Assembly: GCF_000330885.1 (NCBI RefSeq)
Contig: NC_020061.1
Span: 224,717-288,716 of the forward strand
Length of the DNA: 64,000 bases
Source of the DNA: Rhizobium tropici CIAT 899
Lineage (GTDB): Bacteria; Pseudomonadota; Alphaproteobacteria; Rhizobiales; Rhizobiaceae
Direction of reading: 5' to 3'
Shown here piece by piece: positions 46,134-54,784 of the stretch. The notes beneath the pieces are model-generated. The model was not told the origin of the DNA and did no database searches. It saw only the letters and a program-made list of their open reading frames with translations. The position numbers were made by a program, and so were the translations under genes. Every line of letters starts with the position of its first letter. Within the stretch, counting starts at the first letter, position 1.

Positions 46134-47024
46134 CCGTTCAACGCCATTTGGGAGAGCAAGCTCGATTACGTTGAACCTAATGTCGAGAAGTTTCGTCGCG
46201 TTTGAAAAGTCGCTCTTCCTCCATTTCTCCGCAATTCTTCACCGAACGATGTTGGAGACGTCTCGAACGTGCTACGGCTCTTTGTCCGGGATGCTCAAGC
46301 TGACGGGCCTTTCATTTAGCTGTAGGCCTACATGATCCAGTGTTCCACGCAGCGACCAACGAGAGAAATATGTCTCGGCGGCTCTCACTGCGTCGCAACA
46401 ACCTCAAAAACCATGCCAACTTTGCAGAGCGAGCCCGCGAAAAGTTTTCTCAATGTTTCCTACCGACTTAGGGCTGAAGATAGCGAACACCTCAGAGGCG
46501 GCGTCGTGAAGATTCAAACGCACACACTGTCCAATTCGTCAGATAACCGACACGGGTTTTGTTAAGTCAATTTCTCGCCGTCCCACGCTAAACATTTGAA
46601 ATTGACGAACGAAACCATTCCGTCCGGCGACACGGGTCGCGTTGGCGTGAGATTTGAATGGGATGGGTGCTGGAATGGCGATGCTGACCTGTAAACGATT
46701 ATTCGATCCGGTCGGCAGGAGAAAAGGCGGACCGTATCAAATCGTCCAATCGGATTTTGTCAAAGAAGAGAACAATGGAAGCCAAAAGAGCGAACGGTCT
46801 GACGTGCCATATTCCCGACAACTTTAAGCCGCGGCTGAGCGAACTTACGGACGTCGAACCAAACGACGGTTTGACAGATGAGAAGCATATTGGCGGGCCG
46901 CCCCGTGCCAGGTGCAAAGTGTAGCATCTCCTCGATGATCCGCCGGCTCCGAATATCCTGGCGCCGTTGCGGCGTCGCTCAATGTACGAATGCCTCTTCC
47001 CATCTTGAAATTAGCGACAAAGCG
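46134..47024. other. Long intergenic stretch, nothing convincing
   Basis: 890 bases with only short, low-quality frames. One 12-bp palindrome, TGTAGGCCTACA (46321-46332), looks like a NifA site at first but has a 6-base spacer. No -24/-12 element of good quality was found for the downstream gene at 47025. Confidence 0.45.
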
Positions 47025-47591
47025 ATGCGCCACGAACAAATTACCGAATTACTTGATCGGGAGGCGATCCGTGATTGTCTTTATCGATACTGTCGCGGGA
47101 TAGATCGGGCAGACGAGGCGGCGCTGCGCAGTGCGTACTGGCCGGATGCGCATGACAATCACGGCGCTTATTCGGGCTCGGCAGAGGGGTTCATAGAGTT
47201 CGCGCGCGGTGTCTTCAAGACCGAACAGCGCAACATCCATCAGATCACGAACATTCTGATCGAGTTCATCGACCCGGCGGAGGCTGCCGTCGAGAGTTAC
47301 TTCACTGCGCTGCAACGCGGACCGGACGGGGCAAGGACACTACGTCAGGTTCTCTTGTGCGGCCGTTATTGCGATCTGTTTCAGAAAAGGGAAGGTGAGT
47401 GGCGCATCGCCGAGCGGACTGTCGTCTACGATTGGTTCGAGGAACAGCCCGCGCCAGTGACCTCCGAGACGGAGCGTTTCGGTCTCCGGCAGCCGATCGG
47501 GGCATCATATCCAATCGATCCGGTCTATGCGCTCTTGAACCGTCGTTTTCTTCAGAAACGTGAAGGCCACATGGCGAAAACGCCTCGGTGA
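47025..47591 (+). CDS. SnoaL-like (NTF2-fold) protein
   Basis: 188 residues from ATG 47025 ([18 protein letters not shown]). The pattern [24 protein letters not shown], then [14 protein letters not shown] and [25 protein letters not shown], is that of SnoaL-like ring-hydroxylating-dioxygenase beta/dehydratase-like cone folds. It precedes the two-domain SDR by 115 bases and likely forms an operon with it and the monooxygenase. I recall a similar neighbouring set (y4vH-I-J) on the NGR234 plasmid. Substrate unknown. Confidence 0.75.
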   Translation: MRHEQITELLDREAIRDCLYRYCRGIDRADEAALRSAYWPDAHDNHGAYSGSAEGFIEFARGVFKTEQRNIHQITNILIEFIDPAEAAVESYFTALQRGPDGARTLRQVLLCGRYCDLFQKREGEWRIAERTVVYDWFEEQPAPVTSETERFGLRQPIGASYPIDPVYALLNRRFLQKREGHMAKTPR

Positions 47592-47706
47592 TGAGCGGTT
47601 TCAGATCTTCGTCGGCGGCGAAATGGAAACGTGACCTTTCTGTCTACCGCCATGTCGGGATGGTTGTCCGGAAAAAAGGTCCGGGAAACGGTCAGGAGAA
47701 TTCCTC

Positions 47707-49209
47707 ATGAGAAAGCAACGCGTCGTCATCATTACAGGCGCTGCAGGCGGGATCGGCCGCGCACTCGTCGACGCTCATCTCAATGTCGGGGACATTGTTG
47801 TTGCCGCGGACCTCCCGGACAGCGGTGTGCTTGAACTGGCTCGCGGTTTCGGCGCTGCGGATCTCGGACTTGAATTCGATGTCTCACGGGAAGAGGACAT
47901 CCTTGTCCTTTATGAGCGGATCGACGCGCAGTTCGACCACATCGACGTTCTTGTCAATAACGCGGCGATGGGGCCCAGCATGGCCGCGACCACGCAGACC
48001 CCCATCGACGACTTCCGACGCGTATTGGCGGTAAATCTGATCGGGCCCTTCCTCATGGCTCGCGAAGCCGCACGGCGGATGCAGCCAGGTGCTGCGATTA
48101 TCAACGTCGCCTCGATGGCCGGGATAATTGGCAATCCAAAACGCAACGCCTACGCTGCTTCGAAAGCGGGCCTTATCTCGATTACGAAGTCGCTCGCCTG
48201 CGAGTTGGCTTCACTTGGCATCCGCGTGATGGCAGTGGCGCCGGGCTATGTGCGAACGCCGATGGTCGCGCAATTGGAACACGCTGGCCAGACGAACTTA
48301 GAGGCGGTGCGCAGCCGTGTGCCGATGGGGCGCATGGCGCGTCCGGACGAAATTGCACGAGCCGTGCGGTTTCTCGCCAGCCCGGATGCGCACTGTATCA
48401 ACGGCACGGTGCTGACAATTGATGGCGGGTGGATGTCCTTCAACCAGCCTGGCGACGCGCACCCGCGAGTAAGCGAAATACCACAAGCCGAACTTTCCCG
48501 TCCGCCACAATCAACCAATAAGCGGATTGTCCTCGTCACGGGCGGCGCGACCAGCATAGGCGCGGCCGTTGCTCGCCGCTTTGCAGCAAATGGCGATACC
48601 GTCGTACTTGCCGACATAAACGGCGCCGCGGCGGCGAAGTTCGCAAAATCCCTCGGCGGCGAGCACATTGGAAAATCCGTGGACATTGCAAGCGAAATGC
48701 AGGTGGTAGCACTGTTCGACGATTTGCGGGAGCGGTTCGGGGGGCTTGATGTCCTCGTCAACAGTGCCGCTTGGCCCGACAGTTGCAAGTCGGGAGTTGA
48801 GCAAACGCCTGCCGAGATCGCGCGCGTCATTGATGTCAACCTCACCGGTGCCTTCACCTGCGCGCGTGAGGCTATCAAAATGATGCGGCCCGACGGGGTA
48901 ATCCTGAATATCGGATCCATCAACCGCTCCCTGACGATTGCCCAGCGCCATGCATATGGCGCATCAAAGGCGGGCTTGGAAATGCTGACCCGCTGCATGG
49001 CGGCCGAACTCGGGCCGGTTGGCATTCGGACTGCGACGATTGCTCTTGGCTTCATTCACACACCTGATAGCGCACAGAACGCGATCAGCCGCCGCAACCC
49101 AGCCCTTGGCGGGGGGCAGTTCGAAGGCATGGCAAACGCCGCGTTCTTCCTAGCTTCGCCAGATGCTTCATACATCAACGGATCGACCCTCTACGTCGGC
49201 GCCGGCTGA
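47707..49209 (+). CDS. Tandem short-chain dehydrogenase/reductase (two SDR domains in one protein)
   Basis: 500 residues made of two complete SDR domains. Domain 1 (about 1-250): VVIITGAAGGIGRALVD and active-site YAASKAG. Domain 2 (about 265-500): IVLVTGGATSIGAAVARR and YGASKAG. Both keep the NAD(P)-binding glycines, the NNAA/NSAA motif and the Tyr-x3-Lys pair, so both may be active. Single-gene SDR fusions are unusual; the closest I recall is y4vI of Rhizobium sp. NGR234. The genes before and after (SnoaL-like, luciferase-like) suggest an oxidoreductive pathway on a small organic substrate. Confidence 0.88.
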   Translation: MRKQRVVIITGAAGGIGRALVDAHLNVGDIVVAADLPDSGVLELARGFGAADLGLEFDVSREEDILVLYERIDAQFDHIDVLVNNAAMGPSMAATTQTPIDDFRRVLAVNLIGPFLMAREAARRMQPGAAIINVASMAGIIGNPKRNAYAASKAGLISITKSLACELASLGIRVMAVAPGYVRTPMVAQLEHAGQTNLEAVRSRVPMGRMARPDEIARAVRFLASPDAHCINGTVLTIDGGWMSFNQPGDAHPRVSEIPQAELSRPPQSTNKRIVLVTGGATSIGAAVARRFAANGDTVVLADINGAAAAKFAKSLGGEHIGKSVDIASEMQVVALFDDLRERFGGLDVLVNSAAWPDSCKSGVEQTPAEIARVIDVNLTGAFTCAREAIKMMRPDGVILNIGSINRSLTIAQRHAYGASKAGLEMLTRCMAAELGPVGIRTATIALGFIHTPDSAQNAISRRNPALGGGQFEGMANAAFFLASPDASYINGSTLYVGAG

Positions 49210-49455
49210 CTTCGGACAATGTTGTATTCTACCCACGATCGGAAGCATTCACGGGAAATCGAAAACGACACTGTGTGCCAAACGGCATCCGGAGCGTCAT
49301 CGAATTTGACAGTTTTAAGGAGCACTTGCGGCCGGGGAACGGCAAGCGATTTTGTTTCAAAGCCCCGAATATCAAAAAAGCCGATTGGATCAGTAGCCAC
49401 GGATACATGCCCGCTGACCATTCGCGAATGGACCCAACGTGAATGAGGAAACGTT
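49210..49455. other. Gap between the SDR and monooxygenase genes
   Basis: 246 bases, no gene, no exact NifA site and no clear terminator. It is long enough for a separate promoter, but none could be identified. Confidence 0.35.
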
Positions 49456-50511
49456 ATGGAATTTGCGACCTTCATCCTTGCCTCCCAGCGGGGCTATCAT
49501 CAATCGGCCGACAGAATCATCCGCAACTCAATCGAACAGGCAGTCCTTTCGGAGCAAGCTGGCTTCAACACCGCATGGTTTGCCGAACACCACTTCAACA
49601 ACTATAGCCTCGTTCCATCGCCGTTGATGATGGTGGCCCATTGCGCCGGCCGGACGAACTCCATCCGCCTCGGCACTGGTGTTTGCGTATTGCCGCTTTA
49701 TCAACCGCAGCGCCTGCTTTCCGAGATAGGTTTCGCCGATATCGTTTCGAGCGGCCGCCTGGAGCTTGGCGTCGGCTCTGGATATCAGCAGTTTGAGTTT
49801 GACCGCTTTGGTGTCGATATCGATGAGGCGCCCGCTGTCTTTTCGGAATATCTGGACGTCCTTCTCAAGGGCCTCACGCAAAAGATTTTTGAGCACAATG
49901 GCCAATATTTAAAGGTACCACCGACGGCGATTTCGGTGCGGACTATCCAGAAGCCGGCCCCCCCAATCTGGATCGCTACGGCGTCCGGATACAACATGGG
50001 CCGGGCCTATCGGGAAGGACACAATCTTTTCGTCACGGCATTCCACGATGGCTTGGGCGCTTTAAGCAAGCTTCGCGAGAGCGTCGAGAACGCGGCACTC
50101 GCAAAAGGTAAGGATGCCGCGGATGCCAAGATTTCGCTGTTGCGTTGTTGTTATGCCAGCGATAACGAAACGGAGATCAACAGCTATCTCGACAACGCCC
50201 GTTTCCAGCGCCGGCTATCGGAAGCGCTTCATCAGCGCCGCCAACAAACCGAGGACGGCTATCTTCTGCAGGAAACCCCGACCAAGCAGGACCTGTCGTT
50301 TCAGACGATGCGCGACAATCTACCAATCGGCAGTGTGAATCGGGTGATCGATCGCCTGCTCGAAGAGATCAGTGTGCTGAAGCCGTCCCAGATCGCAATT
50401 CACTGCCAATTGGGCGATTTCGATCATCAGGCGATGCTGCGGCAAATCGAACTCTGGGGAGACAAGATCATCCCGGCTGTCAACAAGTCGCTCGGTCATG
50501 CGCAGCCATGA
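49456..50511 (+). CDS. Luciferase-like flavin-dependent monooxygenase (LLM class)
   Basis: 351 residues. MEFATFILASQRGYHQSAD, then EQAGFNTAWFAEHHFNNYSL and RLGTGVCVLPLYQPQRLLSEI, are hallmark stretches of the bacterial-luciferase TIM barrel that uses reduced FMN and oxygen. It resembles, from memory, y4vJ of NGR234. A GAAACGTT run lies before the ATG; no strong ribosome site. It may be translated from the SDR transcript. Confidence 0.88.
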   Translation: MEFATFILASQRGYHQSADRIIRNSIEQAVLSEQAGFNTAWFAEHHFNNYSLVPSPLMMVAHCAGRTNSIRLGTGVCVLPLYQPQRLLSEIGFADIVSSGRLELGVGSGYQQFEFDRFGVDIDEAPAVFSEYLDVLLKGLTQKIFEHNGQYLKVPPTAISVRTIQKPAPPIWIATASGYNMGRAYREGHNLFVTAFHDGLGALSKLRESVENAALAKGKDAADAKISLLRCCYASDNETEINSYLDNARFQRRLSEALHQRRQQTEDGYLLQETPTKQDLSFQTMRDNLPIGSVNRVIDRLLEEISVLKPSQIAIHCQLGDFDHQAMLRQIELWGDKIIPAVNKSLGHAQP

Positions 50512-50646
50512 CCGGATAACCCCTTCCGAGATCACAGAGCAATTTTTGATGATGAACCGTCTGGATATCACTGAAGTCGGTCTCGGTTCACGGCGAACGG
50601 CCCTCGCTGACGATCCGGATCTCTGGCCAGAAGAGACGGCGATTTA

Positions 50647-51578
50647 GAGCCTGACCGAAAAAGAGTTGAGTGAAATCAGTCATTTGTGATTCTGTTTGTT
50701 TGCTTAGGACGAACGGAGACCACAATGGGTTGGACTGATTTCACCCGTCGGCAATATGCCCGACGCGCGAGTCGTTATGCAAGTGATCTGACGGACCGGG
50801 AGTGGGGGTTGATCTCGCCTTGCCTACCTGGGCCAAGGCGTTTGGGCAGGCCACGGAGAACCGATCTTCGCGAGGTCGTGAATGCGCTGCTTTATATTGC
50901 TTCGACGGGTTGTCAGTGGCGAATGCTGCCAAAGGACTTTCCACCGTTTACGACAGTTCAAGCCTATTTCTACGAATGGCGGGCAATGGGTTTATGGGGC
51001 CGGATCAACCATCGTCTTGTGATGGAGACGCGCGAGCTGGAAGGTCGGCAAGCCTCGCCGTCCGCTGGCGTGATCGACAGTCAGAGCGTGAAAACCACAG
51101 AAAGCGGCGGGATTTCGGGCTATGACGCCGGCAAGAAGCTCAAGGGGCGAAAGCGCCACATCATTGTCGACACGCTGGGGCTGATGGTCGGCCTGATAGT
51201 GCATGGCGCGGACATTCAGGACCGTGATGGGGCATTCGGTCTCCTGAAATCGATCCGCCACCGCTGGCCCTGGCTCCGACATGTTTTCGCCGATGGCGGC
51301 TATGCGGGCGACAAGCTGAAGGGGAGATTGGCGAAGTTCGGCCAGTGGACAATTGAAATCGTCAAGCGTTCCGACAAGGCCAAGGGCTTCACTGTCCTGC
51401 CGCGCCGCTGGGTGGTGGAACGGACCTTCGCCTGGCTCGGTCGTTGCCGTAGACTGGCCAAGGATTGGGAGAAAACGATCGCCTCCGCCGAGGCATGGAT
51501 CACAATCGCCCACATCCGCATCCTTACACGGCGGCTCGCAAGATAAAGATATTGCTGAGGTCTTTTTGAGTCAGCCTC
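50647..51578. mobile_element. Complete IS5-family insertion sequence
   Basis: The ends match as inverted repeats: left GAGCCTGACCGAAAAAGA, right (inward) GAGGCTGACTCAAAAAGA. TTA flanks both sides (50644-50646 and 51579-51581) as a 3-bp target duplication, usual for the IS1031/IS427-type IS5 group. The element is 932 bp with one intact transposase. Its right TTA touches the next insertion sequence. Confidence 0.9.
50725..51546 (+). CDS. IS5-family transposase
   Basis: 273 residues from ATG 50725 (MGWTDFTRRQYARRASRYA), with GGAG upstream; a GTG at 50686 is possible. The DDE motifs are GVIDSQSVKTTESGG (Asp), HVFADGGYAGD (Asp) and RRWVVERTFAWLGRCRRL (Glu). Intact. Confidence 0.93.
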   Translation: MGWTDFTRRQYARRASRYASDLTDREWGLISPCLPGPRRLGRPRRTDLREVVNALLYIASTGCQWRMLPKDFPPFTTVQAYFYEWRAMGLWGRINHRLVMETRELEGRQASPSAGVIDSQSVKTTESGGISGYDAGKKLKGRKRHIIVDTLGLMVGLIVHGADIQDRDGAFGLLKSIRHRWPWLRHVFADGGYAGDKLKGRLAKFGQWTIEIVKRSDKAKGFTVLPRRWVVERTFAWLGRCRRLAKDWEKTIASAEAWITIAHIRILTRRLAR

Positions 51579-51582
51579 TTAG

Positions 51583-53159
51583 CTCGACTTTGTGCATTAT
51601 GCGGCGAAGCAAAGCGCCTGCGCCATACGGACAAGTCGCCCTGGCGGTATTTTATGCATTTCCAGGTTTGACGGTGAGTGTCGATAAAGATCGTCGCTCC
51701 ACAAAACGAGACGCACAGCGCCAATCGCATCTGTGAATGTCAGATCGGTTTTCCTGTACCATGCGGCGGCGTAAGGGCGCGTGCTTTGGCTGAGAACATC
51801 TCCCGCCCACAGCGTCACGAGACTATAGAGGGCCAGGAGCGAAGGTGTTGTGCGGATGATGGCGTTGCCATTCCACTGGCGCTGGGTCTCCACACCGAGA
51901 TGGGCGCGTGTTTCGGCGAACGTCACTTCGATCTGCCAGCGCCGAACGAAATAGGCGATGATCTGGGTCGGCTCGAGCTCGGTATTGGTGCTCATAAACG
52001 CCTGCGGTTCGCGGCGGCCGGTCGGGTCTCGAACCAGGACCCAGCGAATTGGCCTTGGTGGGGTTCCCCGCCGATACCACAAGCCAGTGCCTGTCGTGAT
52101 ATCAAGGTGTTTATCGGTTTGTCTGCCATACCAGGTTGACGCGATGACGCGTTGCCAGACGGTCTTGGGATTGTTGAGGACCGCCTTGAGCTTGGGCAAG
52201 GGCATGCCTTTTTGTGCGGGCCGCCCGAGCGTATGTTCGTGTCGCGGATCTGGCGGGGTGAACAGACTGGCGTCGAGACGCAGGCGTGTGATGAGGGTGG
52301 CTCTGCCTGGTAGCGCTGCAGCCAATGTGTGGACAGCAAAACTGCTGTCGCCAACAAAGATGAGATCGCGTCCAGGCAGCCAGCGGCAAAGCTGCATCAC
52401 GCCCTGTCTTGCCCAATCCGTCAGCAGTTTGTGCCTTCGTCCCCTCTTTTTGTCGTAGCGCTCTGAGGGGCATAAAAGCGTTAAGACTGGTAGGGCCTTG
52501 ATGCATTTGGCCCATGGGACCGGGGCAAGAACCATGAAGCTCAACCAGCGCAAGCCGCTGGCTTTGACGAAGTGACCGTGACTGGAGCGCACTGGATCGC
52601 GATAAATGCCACGCGCGGCAATCTTTGGTCCCCATCGGCGTTCGATGGTGTCATCCATACCGATCACAATGGGACCATCGGGTACGAGGCTGGCGACAAC
52701 GACCGATAACAGCCGCGAAGCCAACGTACGCGGGTTCCAACGCGCGCGATTGAGGAGCTGATGGTAGAGGGAAAAATTGCCAGCCTCGGCGCGGCCGGTG
52801 ATCCGCAAACAGGACGTCACTGTTCGTTTGCCTGGAGACAGGATCGCACCCATCACCAGGACCAGGAGATGCTCCCAGCTGGGTGCCGTGAACCAGGGAC
52901 GAAACGACGACAGCCACTGGCGAAGGATTTGCGGAACAGGATCACCCGACCCGACGCAGTTCTCATTATGATCGGTCATCCACCGGTTCGAATCCGGTCA
53001 CGCGAAACAGGCAAGTCAGAGAGACTGCGGCGAATTGATTCACCCCGCTCAAATTGCCTCAAAATGAGAGTGCCGCGCGCGCCACGCTGCCAGTACGCGG
53101 AAGATCAGCGCCGCCGCTACAAACCCGAAACTCCAAAGAGATTTTGTACAAAGTCAAGC
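51583..53159. mobile_element. IS701-like insertion sequence adjoining the IS5 element
   Basis: The outer ends match: left CTCGACTTTGTGCA, right (inward) GCTTGACTTTGTACA. TTAG lies on both sides (51579-51582 and 53160-53163), a 4-bp YTAR-type duplication known for IS701. The family is inferred from that and from the transposase. The length is 1577 bp. The left TTAG contains the right TTA duplication of the IS5 element, so this element landed exactly at the neighbour's edge, or the reverse. Confidence 0.75.
51597..52979 (-). CDS. DDE transposase (IS4/IS701-like)
   Basis: 460 residues, intact. The N-terminus reads PWFTAPSWEHLLVLVMGAIL, typical of DDE_5-type transposases; the first catalytic Asp is in VIGMDDTIERRWG and the second in LIFVGDSSFAVH, with RRWQIEVTFAETRAHLG carrying the Glu. 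It occupies nearly the whole element. Confidence 0.85.
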   Translation of the reverse strand: MTDHNENCVGSGDPVPQILRQWLSSFRPWFTAPSWEHLLVLVMGAILSPGKRTVTSCLRITGRAEAGNFSLYHQLLNRARWNPRTLASRLLSVVVASLVPDGPIVIGMDDTIERRWGPKIAARGIYRDPVRSSHGHFVKASGLRWLSFMVLAPVPWAKCIKALPVLTLLCPSERYDKKRGRRHKLLTDWARQGVMQLCRWLPGRDLIFVGDSSFAVHTLAAALPGRATLITRLRLDASLFTPPDPRHEHTLGRPAQKGMPLPKLKAVLNNPKTVWQRVIASTWYGRQTDKHLDITTGTGLWYRRGTPPRPIRWVLVRDPTGRREPQAFMSTNTELEPTQIIAYFVRRWQIEVTFAETRAHLGVETQRQWNGNAIIRTTPSLLALYSLVTLWAGDVLSQSTRPYAAAWYRKTDLTFTDAIGAVRLVLWSDDLYRHSPSNLEMHKIPPGRLVRMAQALCFAA

Positions 53160-53206
53160 TTAGACTTTGGCGAACTCGCTACAATAAACTGCCGTAGTGA
53201 CCATCA

Positions 53207-53752
53207 TCACCCAGCGAGACTGAGTGTCTCGAAGTGAAATGGGCCGCGTACCCCGGCGGAAAAACGCTCGGCGGCGTTCAGAGCCATCTCTAACCTTTCG
53301 CGAGGCGGTGAGCTTGATGATGCATAGAGCGCGCCCAGTGCTATTTGCTGACCACATCCACAGGCGTCAAAGCCATCGACCGGCTCAACAACCTGGTAAT
53401 CATCGTCAATTCTGAAAAGCCTTCCGGCATAGCCGACGAGGAAGGTGCCGCCGCGCTCGACTTCGTCCTGCCGCCGTGCGTAGCCGCCATCTTTCAGGCA
53501 CTGGCGAAGCGCGTCGACGAAATCCGTCACCATGAAGGCATAGACATCCGTTTCAGGATCTCTTTTGGGCGGCTTGAGCGAATGTGCCAATAGCTGGCCC
53601 ATTCTGAACGAAGAGGTAAACCCGAAGAGAAAGTCCTAGTTGCGGAAAACTTTGCGATCGGCTCGGAGGGTAAGCGAATAGCCGGCCACACCAGCGCTAT
53701 CGCCGCCGATGTGAACAGATCCGTCGCTGATCAAACCGACAATGCATGTCAT
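53207..53752 (-). pseudogene. Ntn-hydrolase (proteasome-like) protein gene with a premature TAG stop
   Basis: From ATG 53752 the frame reads MTCIVGLISDGSVHIGGDS, the N-terminal nucleophile (Thr after Met) start of HslV/proteasome-like hydrolases. At 53636-53638 an in-frame TAG interrupts it, and the same frame goes on as DFLFGFTSSFRMGQLLAH, then LVGYAGRLFRI and IALGALYASSSSPPRERLEMAL, to the end at 53207. Without the stop the protein would be 181 residues. One point change would restore it. The IS701-like element ends 48 bases from its 3' end. Confidence 0.8.
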
Positions 53753-53893
53753 CCGCCGTCGCTCCTCCTGTGGGCTGATTAGTAGAACCCAATGTCGCCA
53801 CTGGCTGCCGACCATGCTTTGTCGACTTTGCTGCCCCAAGCTCTGCAAGCAAACAGCTTGCCAAACAGCGCCTCGGCCACTGTCAACCGTGTG

Positions 53894-54430
53894 TCAGCTT
53901 CCCGACGGTATTGCCGCTTTCTGGCCGATTGGCGCGATTACCGGGTCTGTGATGAACCGGCACGCGCTCGCCTGAAACTTCAATAAATCTTCGCGATGTT
54001 TTTGCTTCGGGGGACGATGTCGGATTTGTTCCGTCCGCGACACCGACGTGTTCGCCAACTGACGCATCCATGCTTGAACCGTTGGGATAGCGGTCATTTC
54101 ACGCTCTTTGCGCAGCTGGCACGGCTTTTGAAGTTCCTTTGCCAGGAGGTGATAGAAACGATGACCTGTGACGAGATCGATCCGATGAAAGGAGGAGAAA
54201 GGCATCATGCCAAGTCTGGCGCAGATCCGCATTAAGTCCAAAAGGACCGTTACCTGCCTGGCATCGGAACGCTCGATTGCTGGAGTGGCGGCGTTCTCAT
54301 AATTACTCGGCTCGACCAATAGTCGCCAATGAACCCCGCTGGTTTCAATGAACATGTGCTTACCCGACTTTCGCATTCGTCGGATTAGAGTCGCGCAGGT
54401 GCGGCGGTGAAACAGCCGTTCTGGCGCCAA
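53894..54430 (-). CDS. Doubtful hypothetical protein
   Basis: An open frame of up to 178 residues, with an internal ATG giving MFIETSGVHWRLLVEPSNY and then VTVLLDLMRICARLGMMP. Composition is plausible but no motif, ribosome site or operon partner supports it. It may be a fragment of an older gene. Confidence 0.3.
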   Translation of the reverse strand: MAPERLFHRRTCATLIRRMRKSGKHMFIETSGVHWRLLVEPSNYENAATPAIERSDARQVTVLLDLMRICARLGMMPFSSFHRIDLVTGHRFYHLLAKELQKPCQLRKEREMTAIPTVQAWMRQLANTSVSRTEQIRHRPPKQKHREDLLKFQASACRFITDPVIAPIGQKAAIPSGS

Positions 54431-54784
54431 ATTGAGGACCGCCTTTTCTTTGCCGCGCCAGCTACGATTTTTCCTGCGGAGGTGAGTGGAGCCCTAGTTC
54501 TGTGCGAGCTTTCCGCGAGCCTAGACCGAACCGTCTGACGATTGCTCCGTTTGCGGAGATCATCGCCCAGCGGCCACGGGAGCAGTAACGATTTCTGGCA
54601 GGGCTAAATCCATTTGGTCGGCTAAAACAGCCACGTGTTTCTCACCTTCGGAGGCTCGGCAACACAAAACCAGGCAAGGACAATACCATCCGTTCTCGGG
54701 ACAGATCGTACGGCCATCGTGTCCGCCATCACAGACTTACCTCCCCGCACAACGGAGTTCTTCCCGATTAGGAGTTTTTCGCAC
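54431..54784. other. Intergenic region upstream of the peptidase gene
   Basis: Nothing recognised apart from the ribosome site AGGAG at about 54770 for the gene at 54785. Confidence 0.4.

Noticed and set aside
46321..46332. TGTAGGCCTACA as a possible NifA site
   Set aside because: The spacer between TGT and ACA is 6 bases instead of 10, and no promoter follows at the right distance.
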